This document shows positions 32,960 to 41,713 of a stretch of 64,000 nt of DNA, piece by piece. The notes beneath the pieces were generated by a model, which saw only the letters and a list, made by a program, of their open reading frames with translations, did not search any database and was not told the origin of the DNA. Within the stretch, counting starts at the first letter, position 1. Every line of letters starts with the position of its first letter. The stretch is from NCBI RefSeq assembly GCF_003581585.1, contig NZ_QXIR01000012.1, positions 1 to 64,000 of the forward strand. Reading direction: 5' to 3'. This DNA is from Bacillus salacetis (lineage in GTDB: Bacteria > Bacillota > Bacilli > Bacillales > Bacillaceae_B). A program made the translations under genes and the position numbers.

Positions 32960-33394
32960 GTGGAAAGACCCGGCGTAGATGACTATTTACAGCAGGGAAT
33001 TTACGGACAGAAGCAGACAAAGCCGGATGAACGGCGGAAGTTCTTAGGGACCATCAGGGAACGAATTGTATTTGCCCTGACGCAGAGACAGGTCAGGAAA
33101 AAGGGGATATTGTTTCAAGCGGAAGCCTTGATGAAAGAAAATAAAGGAGCTCACCTCTACTTGAATGGCAATATGAGCTATACCTATCTTTCAAAATACA
33201 TCAAGCTGGCGGGGAAATATGATATCCACTATACCATGGTGACGAACAAAGAACACGATACAGATATCGGGCTGGTGCTTGCTTATAGCCATGCCATTGA
33301 TAAAGAAGAAATTTACATCGATGAAAATCAGGTGAGCAAACCTGTGGAACCTAAGGTCAAGAAGAAATCTTTCTTTGCGAAATTGTTTAAATGA
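32960..33394 (+). CDS. yueI: YueI family protein (DUF1694)
   Basis: 144 residues, soluble. VDDYLQQGIYGQKQTKPDERRKFLGT and on is the hallmark of YueI proteins; the end is a lysine-rich tail FFAKLFK. Function unknown. GTG at 32960 has GGAGG nine bases upstream; ATG at 32954 is also possible but only three bases from that site. Confidence 0.85.
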   Translation: MERPGVDDYLQQGIYGQKQTKPDERRKFLGTIRERIVFALTQRQVRKKGILFQAEALMKENKGAHLYLNGNMSYTYLSKYIKLAGKYDIHYTMVTNKEHDTDIGLVLAYSHAIDKEEIYIDENQVSKPVEPKVKKKSFFAKLFK

Positions 33395-33410
33395 AAAAAC
33401 CGGGCGGTGT

Positions 33411-33556
33411 ATTAAAAAGCGGAAGCGCCTTGATCAGCCCCGACAGGCATAAGACGAGCCGGCGGGAATGTTGCCCTTTAACCTTCTTGACGGATTGGCT
33501 TATGACCCCGAGGGGCTAGGCGCTGTAGCTGGATTGGCCTCCTCAGCTGCGCTTGT
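33411..33556. repeat. Family C nested-hairpin repeat, first copy
   Basis: GGAAGCGCCTTGATCAGCCCC near 33420 and GAGGGGCTAGGCGCTGTAGC near 33512 form the outer stem (AGCGCC with GGCGCT, AGCCCC with GGGGCT) around a variable insert containing GACAGGCATAAGACG. It lies in the 640-base stretch between the YueI gene and the AbrB permease gene, in which no gene is supported. Confidence 0.7.
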
Positions 33557-33557
33557 A

Positions 33558-33740
33558 TAAAAAGTGGAAGCGCCCTGGTCAGCCCCGACAGGCAAATGTT
33601 CCTCAGAGAAAAAAAGGCGGTTTTCCCTTTTATTCTCTGAGGGTTATTCGACCCCCGAGGGGCTGGGCGCTGCAACTGGATTAGGGGTCTCACCTGTCCC
33701 GCTAATCCCGCAGGAGGTCGCACACCTTCCACTTCAATCA
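33558..33740. repeat. Family C nested-hairpin repeat, second copy
   Basis: Same layout as the first copy: GTGGAAGCGCCCTGGTCAGC near 33562, GACAGGC, then CCGAGGGGCTGGGCGCTGCA near 33655. The insert is a separate hairpin (CCTCAGAGAA with TTCTCTGAGG). The copy is closed by CTTCCACTT (33726 on), complementary to AAGTGGAAG at its start. Confidence 0.7.
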
Positions 33741-33910
33741 ATGTGGAAAAAAGATACTATTCACTAACAAGGACTTACTTTGTAATAGAATTATAAAAAA
33801 ATCAATGGTTTCCGATTATTCAACCTTAACAAACAATGATGTACAGTACGCATATAGGACTGTGTCTTATCATTGTTCCTCTTTAGACACGGATATAATG
33901 ATTTTTGCAG

Positions 33911-33958
33911 AAAAAAAGCCGACACTCCTTTCTTTTAGAAACGAGTATCGGCTTTTCC
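33911..33958 (-). terminator. Terminator of the AbrB-family permease gene
   Basis: AAAAGCCGACACTC pairs with GAGTATCGGCTTTT; on the minus strand a run of T follows. The 33760-33910 stretch beside it holds only an imperfect hairpin (33831-33878). Confidence 0.75.
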
Positions 33959-34034
33959 TTTAATAATCACTATAAAGTTCTCGAAAATTAGAGATTTTCA
34001 GTGGTCAGTGTCATCACCGTCCGGGTCGTGACAG

Positions 34035-35108
34035 TCACGCCCCGGATTTTGTCGATTCCCCGGAAAACATCTTCTGCTTGAAGAGCCATTTGAGAAAAAC
34101 CGGTACGGCAAACAGGATAAATAGGATCCGGAATAAATGATATCCGGTGATGATGGACAGCTCGGCATGAAGTGCCTGGCCGACAAGTGCCATTTCTGCC
34201 ATACCTCCCGGGGCCATGCTCAAGAATGAAGTGATGAAAGAGATATGGTGGGACGCCATCAGGATTGCGGCCAGCCCAAAGGTGAACGCGATCAGGATAA
34301 CGGAAGTGACCACAGTCAATCCGATGAATCTAGATAGTGAACCGGAATTCTCGAACTTCATCATCTTACTGAAGTAGATGCCAAGGAAGATCTGGGCCAC
34401 GATGATAGCGGCATCCGGCATATGAGGCACTGTCAAACCTGCTGTGGACAATACACCGACGCCGAGGATCGGCCCCAATAAAGTAGGTGTAGGCAGTTTG
34501 AACTTCACTGCCAGCAGAGCAGAGGCGACGGCAGCTCCGAACAGCACCAGCAGCGGCCAGCTCAGATAAAGATCCACTGCTGCAGAACCAGTGACAGCCC
34601 CATCCTTGGGCCCTTGGAAGACTGGGCTGAAGGCCATGAACGGCACGATGAATATTACGGACAGCAGACGGATGACCTGGATGATCGTCACGACGGTTAC
34701 ATCAATATCCTCGAGCTCTTCTCCAAGCACAACCATTTGGGATAATCCGCCGGGAATGCAGCCGGTTATGGTCGATTTCAAATTCACCCCTGTCAGTTTG
34801 GTGATCAAAAGGGCTAATACACTGCTGAAAAACAGCAGCAGGATAGTGAGAAAGAACATCCAGGGCAGCTGATGAAAAATTTCTATTGCGGTATCCCTTG
34901 AAAATGACTGTCCGATTGTGTACCCGACAATGATCAGCCCGATATTCCGGAACACGGGCGGCCAGTATATTTTTAAAGAAGTCAGTTTTTCAATGAAGAA
35001 CACAGCCGTCATGGAGCCCAGCATCCATGCCAGCGGAATATGCAGGAGGCTGAAAACCAACCCGCCGGCCGCCCCGATGAGAATGGTATATAAAAATTTT
35101 AAAAACAT
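34035..35108 (-). CDS. AbrB family transporter (PF05145)
   Basis: 357 residues with about ten membrane helices. GAAGGLVFSLLHIPLAWMLGSM near the N terminus and the repeated half SMAPGGMAEMALVGQAL near residue 305 mirror GCIPGGLSQMVVLGEEL near 123, the duplicated motif of this family (formerly called putative ammonia monooxygenase or AbrB). Likely an integral membrane transporter; the substrate is unknown. Not related to the DNA-binding AbrB regulator. Confidence 0.85.
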   Translation of the reverse strand: MFLKFLYTILIGAAGGLVFSLLHIPLAWMLGSMTAVFFIEKLTSLKIYWPPVFRNIGLIIVGYTIGQSFSRDTAIEIFHQLPWMFFLTILLLFFSSVLALLITKLTGVNLKSTITGCIPGGLSQMVVLGEELEDIDVTVVTIIQVIRLLSVIFIVPFMAFSPVFQGPKDGAVTGSAAVDLYLSWPLLVLFGAAVASALLAVKFKLPTPTLLGPILGVGVLSTAGLTVPHMPDAAIIVAQIFLGIYFSKMMKFENSGSLSRFIGLTVVTSVILIAFTFGLAAILMASHHISFITSFLSMAPGGMAEMALVGQALHAELSIITGYHLFRILFILFAVPVFLKWLFKQKMFSGESTKSGA

Positions 35109-35169
35109 AGAATCCCTTCTTTGATAAGCAGCGCTTTGATGGAGTTAAGCTTACCATATTCCCACTCGA

Positions 35170-35208
35170 AAGAAGAAACTGTCTGCCTGAAAGTCCAGGC
35201 AGACAGTC
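35170..35208 (-). terminator. Terminator of the cupin gene
   Basis: ACTGTCTGCCTG pairs perfectly with CAGGCAGACAGT; on the minus strand TTTCTTCTTTC follows. Confidence 0.75.
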
Positions 35209-35216
35209 TCATCGGC

Positions 35217-35573
35217 TTATTTCAATTCTAAAAATCTTTCGGGATCAAATTCCTCGCCTTCAGCCACAATTGCGGTCATCCCGGTGTCAGATCCGGATTC
35301 ATGGTTTTCCCCGGTATTCCAGAACACGGCTGTCCCTTTTTCGACAGGGATCTTTTCGCCGCCTTCAACCCTTACCCATCCGCTGCCATCCGTCACGATG
35401 AAAAGCTGAGGACACATGGCTTTATGCATTCCAAGGACACTGTCCTGGCCAAGGTACATACAGCCGATCTGGAAGGGCTTTTCCGACTTGACAAGAGGAT
35501 GAATGACTGCGCCCCTGCTTTCAAAGCGGTCGATCACTCTTCCGTCCTGTTGATAGTATGTAAAGATCTTCAC
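35217..35573 (-). CDS. Cupin domain protein
   Basis: 118-residue single-domain cupin. LGMHKAMCPQLFIVTDGSGWV (residues about 47-67) and VEKGTAVFWNTGENHES (near 78-95) are the two cupin motifs; His 50 and His 92 could bind metal but the first motif is incomplete. GTG start with GAGGTGAT upstream. Role unknown. It precedes the AbrB permease gene on the same strand but is separated by a terminator. Confidence 0.8.
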   Translation of the reverse strand: MKIFTYYQQDGRVIDRFESRGAVIHPLVKSEKPFQIGCMYLGQDSVLGMHKAMCPQLFIVTDGSGWVRVEGGEKIPVEKGTAVFWNTGENHESGSDTGMTAIVAEGEEFDPERFLELK

Positions 35574-35688
35574 TAGTAATCACCTCAAATTCGATTTCGA
35601 CAAGATTCATCCAATTCCTTCTATATTAATGAAGAAACTTACCAGCAGCTTATACTTTTCATCAAAAAAGAACATCATGGTAAGATGA

Positions 35689-35799
35689 AGCACTTTAGCG
35701 CATCACCGCACGTGGGGACAGTCCCCGGATACGACACCGCGTTAATGCGCTGAAAGGGACAGTCCCCACACACGGTGACGCGTTGTTCCGCTAAAGCGG
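35689..35799. repeat. Two fused family A repeats, copies A6a and A6b
   Basis: The first core GTGGGGACAGTCCCC is near 35712-35726 and the second, AGGGACAGTCCCC, at 35755-35767. The shared middle arm is GCGTTAATGCGC; the outer arms are CTTTAGCGCATCACCGCACG and GGTGACGCG...CTAAAGCGG. It fills the cupin-gatC gap. Confidence 0.8.
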
Positions 35800-35846
35800 C
35801 CTGCGTCAACCCCAAATAGATTTAACTGCGAAATGGCGGGACTTAG

Positions 35847-35876
35847 TTGCCATTTCGGCTGGAATTTTGATATTAT
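35847..35876 (+). promoter_or_regulatory. Candidate sigma-A promoter of gatCAB
   Basis: TTGCCA (35847-35852) and TATTAT (35871-35876) with an 18-base spacer, about 45 bases before gatC. Confidence 0.6.
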
Positions 35877-35920
35877 CAATAGTATTGCTAGTGTTCGAAA
35901 TTTTGCGGAGGTGAAAGAGT

Positions 35921-36211
35921 ATGTCAAGAATTTCAGAAGATCAAGTCAAACACGTGGCCCATCTTGCCCGTCTTGCGATAACGGAAGAAGAAGCACAAAA
36001 ATTCACAAGCCAATTGGATGCTATCATCGGCTTTGCAGAGCAGCTGAACGAGCTCGATACAAAGAATGTCGATCCTACCTCTCACGTATTGGAAATGAAG
36101 AATATCATGCGTGAAGATAAGCCTGTCAAAGGTTTGCCGCAGGAAGAAGTATTGAAAAACGCACCAGACCACCAGGATGGACAAGTCCGCGTACCATCTG
36201 TTTTAGAATAG
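35921..36211 (+). CDS. gatC: Asp/Glu-tRNA amidotransferase subunit GatC
   Basis: 96-residue subunit that stabilises the GatA-GatB complex. [18 protein letters not shown] near residue 9 and the C-terminal LRED/[11 protein letters not shown] type ([20 protein letters not shown]) are diagnostic. GGAGGTGAAAG precedes the ATG. First gene of gatCAB. Confidence 0.96.
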   Translation: MSRISEDQVKHVAHLARLAITEEEAQKFTSQLDAIIGFAEQLNELDTKNVDPTSHVLEMKNIMREDKPVKGLPQEEVLKNAPDHQDGQVRVPSVLE

Positions 36212-36223
36212 GAGGGAAACACG

Positions 36224-37684
36224 ATGTCATTATTCGACCATAAATTAGCAGAACTTCATGAACTGATGCAGAAGAAAGAAGTATCTGTCACAGACCTTGT
36301 CGAGGAATCTTACAAAAGGATCGACGCGGTTGAAGGGAAAGTCAAAGCATTCTTAACGCTTGATGAAGAAAATGCACACGCAAAAGCAAAAGAATTGGAC
36401 AGCAAAATCGGGACAGACGAAGCAAAAGGCCTTCTGTTCGGTATGCCGATCGGAATCAAGGACAATATCGTCACAAAAGGACTCCGCACGACGTGTGCGA
36501 GTAAAATCCTTGAGAATTTCGATCCGATTTATGATGCAACCGTCATTAATAAACTGCGTGACGCTGAAACCGTCACAATCGGAAAACTGAACATGGATGA
36601 ATTCGCGATGGGTTCTTCCACTGAAAATTCCGGTTTCCAAAAAACAAGCAACCCATGGAATCTAGATACCGTTCCAGGCGGTTCCTCAGGCGGTTCCGCA
36701 GCTTCTGTTGCAGCAGGTGAAGTTCCATTCTCACTTGGTTCCGATACAGGCGGATCGATCCGTCAGCCTGCAGCATTCACAGGAACAGTCGGTTTGAAAC
36801 CTACATACGGACGCGTTTCCCGTTTCGGCCTTGTCGCATTCGGTTCTTCTCTTGACCAGATCGGACCGATCACCCGCAATGTGGAAGACAACGCCTATCT
36901 TTTACAAGCCATCGCAGGAGTGGATGCGAATGATACGACATCCGCTGATGTAGAAGTGCCAGACTACGCTTCTGCCTTGACTGGGGATGTAAAAGGCTTG
37001 AGAATCGCTGTGCCGAAGGAATACCTTGCAGAAGGTGTCGGTGAAGATGCACGCCAGTCCGTCATGGCTGCCTTGAAACTCTTGGAGAGCATGGGGGCGA
37101 CAGTCGATGAAGTTTCCCTTCCGCATTCAAAATATGGTGTAGCTACATACTATATCCTTGCTTCCTCTGAAGCTTCATCCAACCTGAGCCGCTTTGACGG
37201 CATCCGTTACGGCTACCGCACGCCTAACGCTGAAAATCTTCTGGATCTTTATAAAAAGACCCGTGCAGAAGGATTCGGTGATGAAGTGAAACGCCGTATC
37301 ATGCTTGGAACCTTTGCATTGAGCTCCGGATTCTATGATGCTTATTATAAAAAAGGCCAGCAGGCCCGTACACTGATTAAAAAAGATTTCGAAGACGTAT
37401 TCGAAAATTATGATGTCATCATCGGACCGACAACTCCGACGCCGGCTTTTAAAATCGGTGAAAAGATCGATGACCCGCTTACAATGTATGCGAATGATAT
37501 TTTAACCATCCCGGTAAACCTTGCGGGCGTACCAGGGATTTCAGTCCCTTGCGGATTCTCAAAGGACGGCCTTCCGCTTGGTCTGCAAATCATCGGCAAG
37601 CACTTTGATGAGAGCACAATTTATCGCGTAGCACATGCGTATGAACAGGCTACAGACTTCCATAAACAGAAACCACAATTGTAA
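36224..37684 (+). CDS. gatA: Asp/Glu-tRNA amidotransferase subunit GatA
   Basis: 486-residue amidase that releases ammonia from glutamine for transamidation of Glu-tRNA(Gln) or Asp-tRNA(Asn). The amidase signature [20 protein letters not shown] near residue 152 and [11 protein letters not shown] near 173 carry the Ser-cisSer-Lys triad, with Lys in GIKDNI near 80. The 3' ends of codons are rich in C and G, as in highly expressed genes. Confidence 0.97.
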   Translation: MSLFDHKLAELHELMQKKEVSVTDLVEESYKRIDAVEGKVKAFLTLDEENAHAKAKELDSKIGTDEAKGLLFGMPIGIKDNIVTKGLRTTCASKILENFDPIYDATVINKLRDAETVTIGKLNMDEFAMGSSTENSGFQKTSNPWNLDTVPGGSSGGSAASVAAGEVPFSLGSDTGGSIRQPAAFTGTVGLKPTYGRVSRFGLVAFGSSLDQIGPITRNVEDNAYLLQAIAGVDANDTTSADVEVPDYASALTGDVKGLRIAVPKEYLAEGVGEDARQSVMAALKLLESMGATVDEVSLPHSKYGVATYYILASSEASSNLSRFDGIRYGYRTPNAENLLDLYKKTRAEGFGDEVKRRIMLGTFALSSGFYDAYYKKGQQARTLIKKDFEDVFENYDVIIGPTTPTPAFKIGEKIDDPLTMYANDILTIPVNLAGVPGISVPCGFSKDGLPLGLQIIGKHFDESTIYRVAHAYEQATDFHKQKPQL

Positions 37685-37696
37685 GGGGTGAAATCA

Positions 37697-39127
37697 ATGA
37701 ACTTTGAAACGATTATCGGACTTGAAGTCCATGTTGAGCTAAAAACGGATTCGAAAATGTTTTCTCCTGCCCCGAACCATTTCGGTGCAGAGCCAAATAC
37801 GAACACAAACGTCATCGACCTTGGATACCCTGGGGTACTTCCAGTGGTCAACAAACGCGCAATCGACTTCGGCATGAAAGCGGCTATGGCCCTGAACTGT
37901 GAAATCGCAGTCGACACGAAGTTTGACCGCAAAAACTATTTCTATCCTGATAACCCGAAAGCATACCAGATCTCCCAATTCGACCAGCCGATCGGTGAAA
38001 ATGGCTGGATCGAAATCGAGGTTGACGGTTATAAAAAACGCATCGGCATTACGCGCCTGCACCTTGAAGAAGATGCCGGTAAATTGAACCACTCAGGCGA
38101 CGGTTACTCCCTTGTCGACTACAACCGCCAGGGTACACCGCTGATTGAAATCGTATCGGAGCCGGATCTCCGTACGCCGAATGAAGCCTATGCTTATCTG
38201 GAAAAATTAAAATCGATCATCCAATACACAGGCGTATCCGACTGTAAAATGGAAGAAGGATCCCTTCGCTGTGACGCCAACATCTCCCTGCGTCCAATCG
38301 GCCAGGAAAAGTTCGGGACAAAAGCAGAATTGAAGAACCTGAACTCTTTCAACTTCGTGCGCAAAGGGCTTGAGCACGAGCAGATCCGCCAGGAAAAAGT
38401 ATTGCTTTCTGGAGGCATCATCGAGCAGGAAACACGCCGCTTTGATGAAGCGACAGGAAAAACACTCCTGATGCGTGTAAAAGAAGGATCTGACGATTAT
38501 CGTTACTTCCCTGAGCCTGACCTTGTACAACTTCACATTGATGAAGAGTGGAAAGAGCGTGTACGCGCGGAAATCCCAGAACTTCCGGATGCCCGTCAAA
38601 AGCGCTATGTAGAAGATATGGGACTGCCTGCGTATGACGCAATGGTCCTGACGCTGACAAAAGAAATGTCCGATTACTTCGAAGCGACCGTTGCTGCCGG
38701 AGCGGATATCAAGCAAGCATCCAACTGGCTGATGGGTGAAGTGTCTGCTTACATGAATGCAGAGCAGAAAGAACTCGAAGATCTGCCGATGACACCGGAA
38801 GCGCTTGCCGGCATGATCAAGCTGACCCAGGACGGAACGTTATCATCCAAGATGGCGAAGAAAGTCTTCAAGGAGCTTGTTGAAAAAGGCGGCGACCCTG
38901 AGCAGATCGTTAAGGAAAAAGGACTTGTCCAGATTTCCGACGAAGGCGAATTGCTGAAAATCGTCACAGCCACCCTTGACGACAACCCGCAATCCATTGA
39001 AGACTTCAAGAACGGTAAAGACCGCGCCCTTGGATTCCTCGTCGGCCAGATCATGAAGAAGACCAAAGGCCAGGCAAACCCGCCAATGGTCAACAAACTT
39101 CTGATCCAGGAAATGAACAAACGTTGA
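37697..39127 (+). CDS. gatB: Asp/Glu-tRNA amidotransferase subunit GatB
   Basis: 476 residues, exactly the usual length. It starts [20 protein letters not shown], has the kinase-like core with [20 protein letters not shown], and a C-terminal YqeY-like tail domain. ATG 37697 has AAGGGGTG upstream; the in-frame codon at 37688 is too early. The operon terminator follows. Confidence 0.97.
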   Translation: MNFETIIGLEVHVELKTDSKMFSPAPNHFGAEPNTNTNVIDLGYPGVLPVVNKRAIDFGMKAAMALNCEIAVDTKFDRKNYFYPDNPKAYQISQFDQPIGENGWIEIEVDGYKKRIGITRLHLEEDAGKLNHSGDGYSLVDYNRQGTPLIEIVSEPDLRTPNEAYAYLEKLKSIIQYTGVSDCKMEEGSLRCDANISLRPIGQEKFGTKAELKNLNSFNFVRKGLEHEQIRQEKVLLSGGIIEQETRRFDEATGKTLLMRVKEGSDDYRYFPEPDLVQLHIDEEWKERVRAEIPELPDARQKRYVEDMGLPAYDAMVLTLTKEMSDYFEATVAAGADIKQASNWLMGEVSAYMNAEQKELEDLPMTPEALAGMIKLTQDGTLSSKMAKKVFKELVEKGGDPEQIVKEKGLVQISDEGELLKIVTATLDDNPQSIEDFKNGKDRALGFLVGQIMKKTKGQANPPMVNKLLIQEMNKR

Positions 39128-39134
39128 TAAATTT

Positions 39135-39171
39135 GGCCCCTGTCCGGCACTTGCCGGACGGGGTTTTTTTA
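39135..39171 (+). terminator. Terminator of gatCAB
   Basis: CCCCTGTCCGGC pairs with GCCGGACGGGG, then a seven-base T run. Confidence 0.88.
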
Positions 39172-39249
39172 TGTTTGCAGGTGGTAAAGGAAGGGCGGGA
39201 AGTGACAGGCACGCCCCGGTTTTTGTCGAATAATCAACAGGAGGAGAAA

Positions 39250-39331
39250 GTCGTTGATAGAGGGAATGTAGTCGTCGATAGGATGGTCAAAGCAGGTGAT
39301 AGATCAACAAATCTAGTTGATATGCGTCTGC
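39250..39331. repeat. Four units of a 21-bp periodic repeat
   Basis: The motif (G/C)(T/C)(C/A)G(T/G)(T/C)GATA begins at 39250, 39271, 39292 and 39313, an exact 21-base period, with variable remainders. Resembles the GTCGATAG-like core of family D. It lies between the gatCAB terminator and family A copy A7. An overlapping frame (heptads like VVDRxxx) starts before the terminator and is not considered a gene. Confidence 0.55.
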
Positions 39332-39345
39332 TTCAACAGCAAACA

Positions 39346-39405
39346 GCACTTTACCGCTTCACCGCACTGGGGGACAGTCCCCGGCTGCGGTGAAGCGGTA
39401 AAGCG
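39346..39405. repeat. Family A palindromic repeat, copy A7
   Basis: Perfect 18-base arms CTTTACCGCTTCACCGCA (39349-39366) and complement (39386-39403) around CTGGGGGACAGTCCCCGGC. The arm sequence is quite different from that of A4, yet equally self-complementary. Confidence 0.9.
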
Positions 39406-39504
39406 CAAAAGCAGGAATCCTCATCCTGTTTATCGAATAATGATAATAGCCGGGCAGATAGTGCGTCTGCCTGATTTTGAACAACCAACAGAGGTGAACC
39501 TGTT

Positions 39505-39831
39505 TTGTCTAAAGAGATTTACTGTGACGCCTGCCAGAAACAGATAAAGGTCCGGGATGATTTGATTACTGCAACCATAATGTTTGAGGTCGCTCCGTTT
39601 CATGAGAATTGTTATGGAACCAGCATTAAGGGTGCAAAGACATTGTTCATCAGCAATGAGCCTATCAATGGATTTGCAGGGTCCGCATTTACCGTGTTTT
39701 CAGTCATCATTGCCATCCTTTGGGCCGTTTTTACAGAAGATGCGATGAGATGGGTCTCATTATTAGCTTTGATACCGGTTGTTTACAGACTGTTTTCTTA
39801 CTTTCGATACGAGCGCCATCTGGAAAAATAG
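39505..39831 (+). CDS. Small membrane protein with N-terminal zinc-finger-like cysteines
   Basis: 108 residues. The N-terminal 40 carry CDACQKQI and HENC, a possible CxxC...HxxC metal site. Two hydrophobic helices follow (about 57-76 and 82-98), then a basic tail. The start is TTG at 39505 with GAGGTGAA upstream. Followed after 17 bases by the VOC gene. No family recognised. Confidence 0.65.
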   Translation: MSKEIYCDACQKQIKVRDDLITATIMFEVAPFHENCYGTSIKGAKTLFISNEPINGFAGSAFTVFSVIIAILWAVFTEDAMRWVSLLALIPVVYRLFSYFRYERHLEK

Positions 39832-39848
39832 AGAAGGAGCTGGAAATA

Positions 39849-40244
39849 ATGCCAAAGGTGACACCGTTTTTGATGTTCCAGGGAAATGCTGAAGAAGCGA
39901 TGAATTACTACATATCACTGGTGGAGGGTTCTGAAATAAAGAGCATTAGCCGTTATGGACCGGATGGACCGGGTGAAGAAGGAAGCGTCATGCAAGCTGT
40001 GTTCAATTTGAATGGACAGGACATTATGTGCATAGACAGTAACATTCAGCATGAATTCAGCTTCACACCTTCGTTTTCTTTCTTTTTGGAATGCGATTCA
40101 GAAGAGGAAATCGACCGGCTGTATGGTCAGCTGTCAGAAGGTGGAACTGCCCTGATGCCGATCGGGGACTATGGTTTCAGCAAGAAGTTCGGGTGGATCA
40201 ATGATAAATATGGTGTATCCTGGCAGATGACACTCCCGAAATAA
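39849..40244 (+). CDS. VOC family protein (PhnB / glyoxalase-like)
   Basis: 131 residues of the vicinal oxygen chelate fold. MPKVTPFLMFQGNAEEAMNY is the typical start of the PhnB / 3-demethylubiquinone-methyltransferase-like subgroup, as are SISRYGPDGPGEEGSVMQA and the end DKYGVSWQ. Several family members bind metal and act on small molecules; no specific reaction can be assigned. ATG 39849 is preceded by GAAGGAG. Confidence 0.85.
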   Translation: MPKVTPFLMFQGNAEEAMNYYISLVEGSEIKSISRYGPDGPGEEGSVMQAVFNLNGQDIMCIDSNIQHEFSFTPSFSFFLECDSEEEIDRLYGQLSEGGTALMPIGDYGFSKKFGWINDKYGVSWQMTLPK

Positions 40245-40247
40245 ACA

Positions 40248-40293
40248 AAGCGCTTGGCAGAAAATGCAGGAGCATTCTGCCAAGCACTTTTTA
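40248..40293 (+). terminator. Terminator after the VOC gene
   Basis: GCGCTTGGCAGAA pairs with TTCTGCCAAGCAC, followed by TTTTTATT. Confidence 0.8.
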
Positions 40294-40303
40294 TTGCGGT
40301 GAA

Positions 40304-40362
40304 GCTTTACCACTTTAAAGTAACAGGGGACTGTCCCCGGGTGCTTTAAAGCGTTAAAGTGC
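40304..40362. repeat. Family A palindromic repeat, copy A8 (overlaps bioB stop)
   Basis: GCTTTACCACTTTAAAG, core ACAGGGGACTGTCCCCGG, then GTGCTTTAAAGCGTTAAAGTGC. The right end overlaps the last codons of bioB. Confidence 0.85.
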
Positions 40363-41355
40363 TTCCTGGGGTTCCTCCACCATCGAGTAATCGATTTCGA
40401 ATCCAAGATCTTCTAGCATTTCGTGGTCTTTTGTACTTTCCTGGCCGGCTGTTGTCAGGTAGTCGCCGACAAAGATGGAGTTGGCGGCATACAAACCAAG
40501 CGGCTGGAGGCTGCGCAGATTGACTTCACGGCCGCCGGATATCCGGATTTCTTTGGAGGGATTGATATAACGGAAGAGTGCCAATACTTTCAGGCAGTAT
40601 CTTGGGTCGAGTTCATCCGTCCCTTCAAGCGGTGTTCCATCGATAGCATGAAGGAAGTTGACTGGAATGGAGTCCGCGTCCAGGGCTTTCAAGCTTCTCG
40701 CCATATCAATGACATTTTCCTTCGTTTCCTTCATACCGATAATGACGCCGGAACATGGGGAAATGCCTGCTTCTTTTGCTGTATTGACAGTAGAGACCCT
40801 GTCATCATATGTATGGGAGGTCGTGATGGCGGCATGATGGCCTTTGGAGGTATTGAGATTATGGTTATAGCGGTCAACTCCCGCTTCTTTTAACCGTCTG
40901 GCTTGTTCCGGCTTCAAGATGCCCAGGCAGGCACAGATCTTGAGGTCGTAGGTTTGCTTGATTTCCTCGACTGCACTGATGACTGTATTCACATCACGGC
41001 TGCTGGGCCCGCGGCCGCTTGCCACAATGCAGTAGGTCCCGACATTCATCTTGTGAGCCTGTTCTGCCCCCTGAACCAATGTCTCTTTATTGACCATTCT
41101 GTATGAGTCGATAGGGGCAGTGGAGATAGAAGACTGGGCACAATAGCCGCAGTTCTCGGGACAAAGGCCGGATTTGGCATTCATGATCATATTCAGCTTC
41201 ACTTTATTACCATAGTAGTGCTTGCGGATTTGAAATGCTCCATGAAGCAGAAGAAGCAGGTCATCATCAGGGCATTCCAAAATCGATAAAGCTTCCTCAT
41301 CAGTCAACTCATATCCATTTATCACACGTTCAGCAAGTTCATTCCAATTCACCAT
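40354..41355 (-). CDS. bioB: Biotin synthase BioB
   Basis: Radical-SAM enzyme inserting sulfur into dethiobiotin. 333 residues. GLCPENCGYCAQ holds the three [4Fe-4S] cysteines (65, 69, 72). YNHNLNTS near 153 and ISGGRE near 265 fit biotin synthase. No other biotin-ring genes lie here; bioY is upstream on the same strand. The final residues and stop (QEAL-stop) lie within family A copy A8, so the end of the protein was shaped by that repeat. Confidence 0.95.
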   Translation of the reverse strand: MVNWNELAERVINGYELTDEEALSILECPDDDLLLLLHGAFQIRKHYYGNKVKLNMIMNAKSGLCPENCGYCAQSSISTAPIDSYRMVNKETLVQGAEQAHKMNVGTYCIVASGRGPSSRDVNTVISAVEEIKQTYDLKICACLGILKPEQARRLKEAGVDRYNHNLNTSKGHHAAITTSHTYDDRVSTVNTAKEAGISPCSGVIIGMKETKENVIDMARSLKALDADSIPVNFLHAIDGTPLEGTDELDPRYCLKVLALFRYINPSKEIRISGGREVNLRSLQPLGLYAANSIFVGDYLTTAGQESTKDHEMLEDLGFEIDYSMVEEPQEAL

Positions 41356-41402
41356 ACATTCCCACTCCCTTTTTATAATCTCATCAGCTGATGCTTTCGG
41401 AA

Positions 41403-41465
41403 AAACCGCACCACCGGGGCACCGAGAGCCGCTGGGCCTAAGTGAACGAGGGTGCTTTTTTAAGT
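41403..41465 (-). other. GC-rich segment between bioB and bioY
   Basis: The minus strand reads GCACCCTCG...CGGTGCC...GGTGC then GGTTTTTCC, a possible weak terminator below bioY. The pairing is ambiguous. The rest of this 358-base gap is a family B repeat. Confidence 0.3.
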
Positions 41466-41680
41466 GCTCTTTTCGTAAACTTTGTTGCTATTCAATATAA
41501 ATTTCAAATGATGTCCTGGTAAATCGCCGTAAAAAACCCCGATAAGCTGGAAAGAAAAAAGCGGCTGGTTCTTTTTCGAGAGTAAAACCTTTGAATACAG
41601 GGGAAAAAATCCTGCACTGGGATTTATCCGAAAGCAACAATAGAGACGAAAACATCCTTTTTAAAAAAACTCTCTTTATA
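41466..41680. repeat. Family B MITE-like repeat, copy B3
   Basis: Starts GCTCTTTTCGTAAACTTTGT, the same as B1, and continues with TATTCAATATAAATTTCAAA, CCTGGTAAATCGCCG and GAATACAGGGG. The right terminus is decayed. It lies between bioY and bioB. Confidence 0.75.
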
Positions 41681-41713
41681 AAAAAATCCGGAAAATGATT
41701 TCCGGATAATGGA

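Noticed and set aside
33478-33767. Overlapping frames on both strands at 33.5-33.77 kb
   Set aside because: They consist of family C repeat DNA; the encoded sequences are not shared by the two copies.
33831-33878. Imperfect hairpin AACAATGAT...ATCATTGTT as terminator
   Set aside because: No T run follows on either strand, and a better terminator lies at 33911.
39124-39393. Open frame after gatB containing heptad repeats VVDRxxx
   Set aside because: It begins at the gatB stop, runs through the operon terminator and into a family A repeat, and has no ribosome site.
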